Part shown: positions 6,693 through 7,726 of the stretch, piece by piece
Position numbering within the stretch: the stretch's first letter is position 1
Layout of the letters: each line of letters begins with the position of its first letter
Assembly: GCA_035645095.1 (NCBI GenBank)
Contig: DASQNG010000225.1
Span: 1 to 7,726, forward strand
Source of the DNA: Gaiellasilicea sp035645095
GTDB taxonomy: Bacteria; Actinomycetota; Thermoleophilia; Gaiellales; Gaiellaceae
Reading direction: 5' to 3'
Length of the DNA: 7,726 nucleotides
Position numbers and translations under genes: made by a program
Notes under the pieces: model-generated
Told to the model about the DNA's origin: nothing
Databases searched by the model: none
What the model saw: the letters and a program-made list of their open reading frames with translations, nothing else

Positions 6693-7178
6693 TCAGCAGC
6701 GCGTGACCTGGTGGTACAGGTGCGCGTGCGCCGCGATCCCGCTGCGGAGGTCGAGCGTGCGGATGCCCATCGAATAACGCCCGGGGCGCCAGTTGCCGTT
6801 CGGGCAGGCCATGCCGAGCCGGCGGGCGCGGACGGCGAAGCCGAAGTTCGGGCCACCCTCCGCGCAGTTCTGGATCGTTCCCGTCTTCGCGGCGGGACGC
6901 CGCCTGATCGTCGTGCCGTTCGGGAGGACGAGGTCGATCTCGTACGACGCGCGCAGCCGCCGCGTCGCGCTGCACGCTTGACGCGCGTTCAGCCAAGTCC
7001 CCTTCAGGTCGCCGCCGCGGTCGTCGAGGAGCGCCCGGCTGACGATCTTCAACGTCCCCTGTTGTGCCATCGCCGTTGCCGCCGGACGATCGATGGCGGC
7101 CGCCGGGGCGGCACCCAGGAGGAGCGCGGCGAGCGCAAGGGCGAGCACACGCCGAACGTGCCGACTGTCACAGCTCAT
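6693..7178 (-). CDS. Small secreted protein of unknown function, four mature cysteines
   Basis: I do not recognise this 161-residue protein. It has a clear signal peptide: a basic n-region ending in HVRR, a hydrophobic core VLALALAALLLG, and an Ala-rich end with likely cleavage after A28 (PAAA before IDRP). The mature part has cysteines at 69, 105, 125 and 161, the last being the C-terminal residue. The spacing is symmetric (36, 20, 36), suggesting two disulfides and perhaps two related halves. Alternating polar/hydrophobic strands such as YEIDLVLPNGT and RYSMGIRTLDL suggest a beta-rich fold. ATG at 7178 is chosen because AAAGG lies 8 nt upstream and the signal peptide then starts properly; the frame is open further upstream to 7250 without a better start. 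It is divergent from the DUF1697 gene, and its stop faces the kinase stop. That it is a real gene is supported by the signal peptide, ribosome binding site and fit between neighbours. A link to the kinase is only positional. Confidence 0.82.
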   Translation of the reverse strand: MSCDSRHVRRVLALALAALLLGAAPAAAIDRPAATAMAQQGTLKIVSRALLDDRGGDLKGTWLNARQACSATRRLRASYEIDLVLPNGTTIRRRPAAKTGTIQNCAEGGPNFGFAVRARRLGMACPNGNWRPGRYSMGIRTLDLRSGIAAHAHLYHQVTRC

Positions 7179-7289
7179 GTCAAGAGCCTTTGCAGAACCC
7201 GAACACCGGCCGAGCGTGCCGCTCAGGCCCGCCAGACGAGGCGAACACACGGGGCGGAGCGGGACGGCGCCTGGAAGTACGCTCGCCGC
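7179..7289. other. Divergent intergenic region
   Basis: This 111-bp gap must hold the promoters of the secreted protein gene (leftward) and the DUF1697 gene (rightward). The AAAGG ribosome binding site of the leftward gene lies at its left edge. I see no strong inverted repeat, riboswitch or small ORF in it. Confidence 0.6.
7278..7283 (+). promoter_or_regulatory. Candidate -10 box of a leaderless DUF1697 message
   Basis: TACGCT fits the TAnnnT -10 pattern and ends 6 nt before the ATG at 7290, so the transcript could start at the ATG itself. No well-placed Shine-Dalgarno is present: the nearest purine run, GGAAG at 7273-7277, is 12 nt away. No -35 element is recognisable. Pattern-based only. 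Confidence 0.4.
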
Positions 7290-7726
7290 ATGCGCTACGT
7301 GGCGCTCCTGCGCGGGATCAACGTCGGCGGCAAGTCACTCGTCCGGATGGAGGAGCTGCGCGCCTGCGCCGAGGGTCTCGGGTTCGCCGACGTGCGGACG
7401 TACATCGCGAGCGGCAACCTCCTCTTCTCGTCGCCGGAACGGTCGGAGGCGCGCCTCGCGGAGCGGCTCGAGCCGGCGCTCGAGCGGAGCTTCGAGCTTC
7501 CGCTCCGCGTCGCCGTGCTGAGTCGAGCCCGCTTCGGCCGCATCGTCGAGGCCGTGCCGACCGTATGGGTCGGAGACGACTCCAAGCGGGTCAGCGTCGC
7601 CTTCGTCCTTCCGAGCGGCGACGCCCGTTCGATCGCCCGTGACCTCACGCCGAAGGACGGCATCGACGAGCTGGTCGTCACCTCTGGCGCGCTGCTCATG
7701 GCGACCCGCCGCGACGCGCTCACGCG
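7290..7726 (+). CDS. DUF1697 domain protein, 5' part (cut by window end)
   Basis: The first 145 codons are present without a stop. The N-terminus MRYVALLRGINVGGKSLVRM and the following LGFADVRTYIASGNLLF are the hallmark of DUF1697, a family of small cytoplasmic proteins of about 170-190 residues with no established biochemical function. Most of the domain is therefore in view, ending around LLMATRRDALTR, which resembles the last conserved block. ATG at 7290 begins exactly at the conserved MRYVALLRGIN, so the start is firm despite the missing Shine-Dalgarno. Codon use is as GC-rich as in the neighbours. There is no signal peptide or membrane segment. It is divergent from the secreted protein gene and has no visible functional link to it. 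Confidence 0.93.
   Translation, partial: MRYVALLRGINVGGKSLVRMEELRACAEGLGFADVRTYIASGNLLFSSPERSEARLAERLEPALERSFELPLRVAVLSRARFGRIVEAVPTVWVGDDSKRVSVAFVLPSGDARSIARDLTPKDGIDELVVTSGALLMATRRDALT

Noticed and set aside
6687..6703. Possible terminator hairpin between the convergent kinase and secreted-protein genes
   Set aside because: Only a 5-bp stem (CGCGC/GCGCG) around a 7-nt loop, overlapping coding sequence and with no U-tract; too weak to call.
7064..7642. Two plus-strand open frames across the secreted-protein start and the DUF1697 gene
   Set aside because: Arg-rich translations without motifs; the DUF1697 frame from 7290 has the conserved family sequence and runs off the window.

Overview
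The window is very GC-rich and gene-dense. Starts are mostly GTG, junctions overlap by 4 nt, and there are few AT-rich stretches. This, together with a topoisomerase I that shows C-terminal repeats and no cysteine zinc fingers in the visible part, suggests a high-GC actinobacterium, perhaps of the Thermoleophilia (Gaiellales/Solirubrobacterales) type. The phylum-level guess is inferred from composition and gene style only. I see no mobile element, CRISPR array, tRNA or rRNA.

Layout. (1) Positions 1-2213, minus strand: DNA topoisomerase I (topA), with its 3' end outside the window. (2) Divergent from it, a tightly packed plus-strand set at 2289-4584: a PlsC-type 1-acylglycerol-3-phosphate acyltransferase, a stand-alone 5'-3' exonuclease of the Pol I N-terminal/FEN type, and a compact histone-deacetylase-like zinc amidohydrolase. 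The first junction is a GTGA overlap. At the second junction the deacetylase has no canonical start codon at the expected place. (3) Positions 4606-6679: a two-component pair transcribed divergently, with a NarL/LuxR-type response regulator on the minus strand and a membrane histidine kinase (HisKA_3/HATPase_c) with about eight transmembrane helices on the plus strand. Their 43-bp intergenic gap is almost filled by a perfect 12-bp-arm inverted repeat that contains the ribosome binding sites of both genes. (4) Positions 6693-7178, minus strand, convergent with the kinase: a small secreted protein of unknown function with four evenly spaced mature cysteines. (5) Positions 7290-7726, plus strand: the first 145 codons of a DUF1697 protein, cut by the window end.

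How the parts work together. The acyltransferase acts in phospholipid synthesis, while the exonuclease and topoisomerase act in DNA metabolism. The deacetylase has no obvious partner, and the set looks like a compact operon rather than one pathway. The kinase/regulator pair very probably forms one signalling system, with the palindrome as the best candidate site for control of both genes. Several genes (plsC, the DUF1697 gene, perhaps topA) have TAnnnT-like -10 boxes 6-7 nt before the start codon, consistent with leaderless transcription.

The most unusual points are the palindrome carrying both Shine-Dalgarno sequences, the start-codon problem of the deacetylase, a 12-bp tandem repeat at the deacetylase/regulator convergent junction, and the orphan four-cysteine secreted protein.
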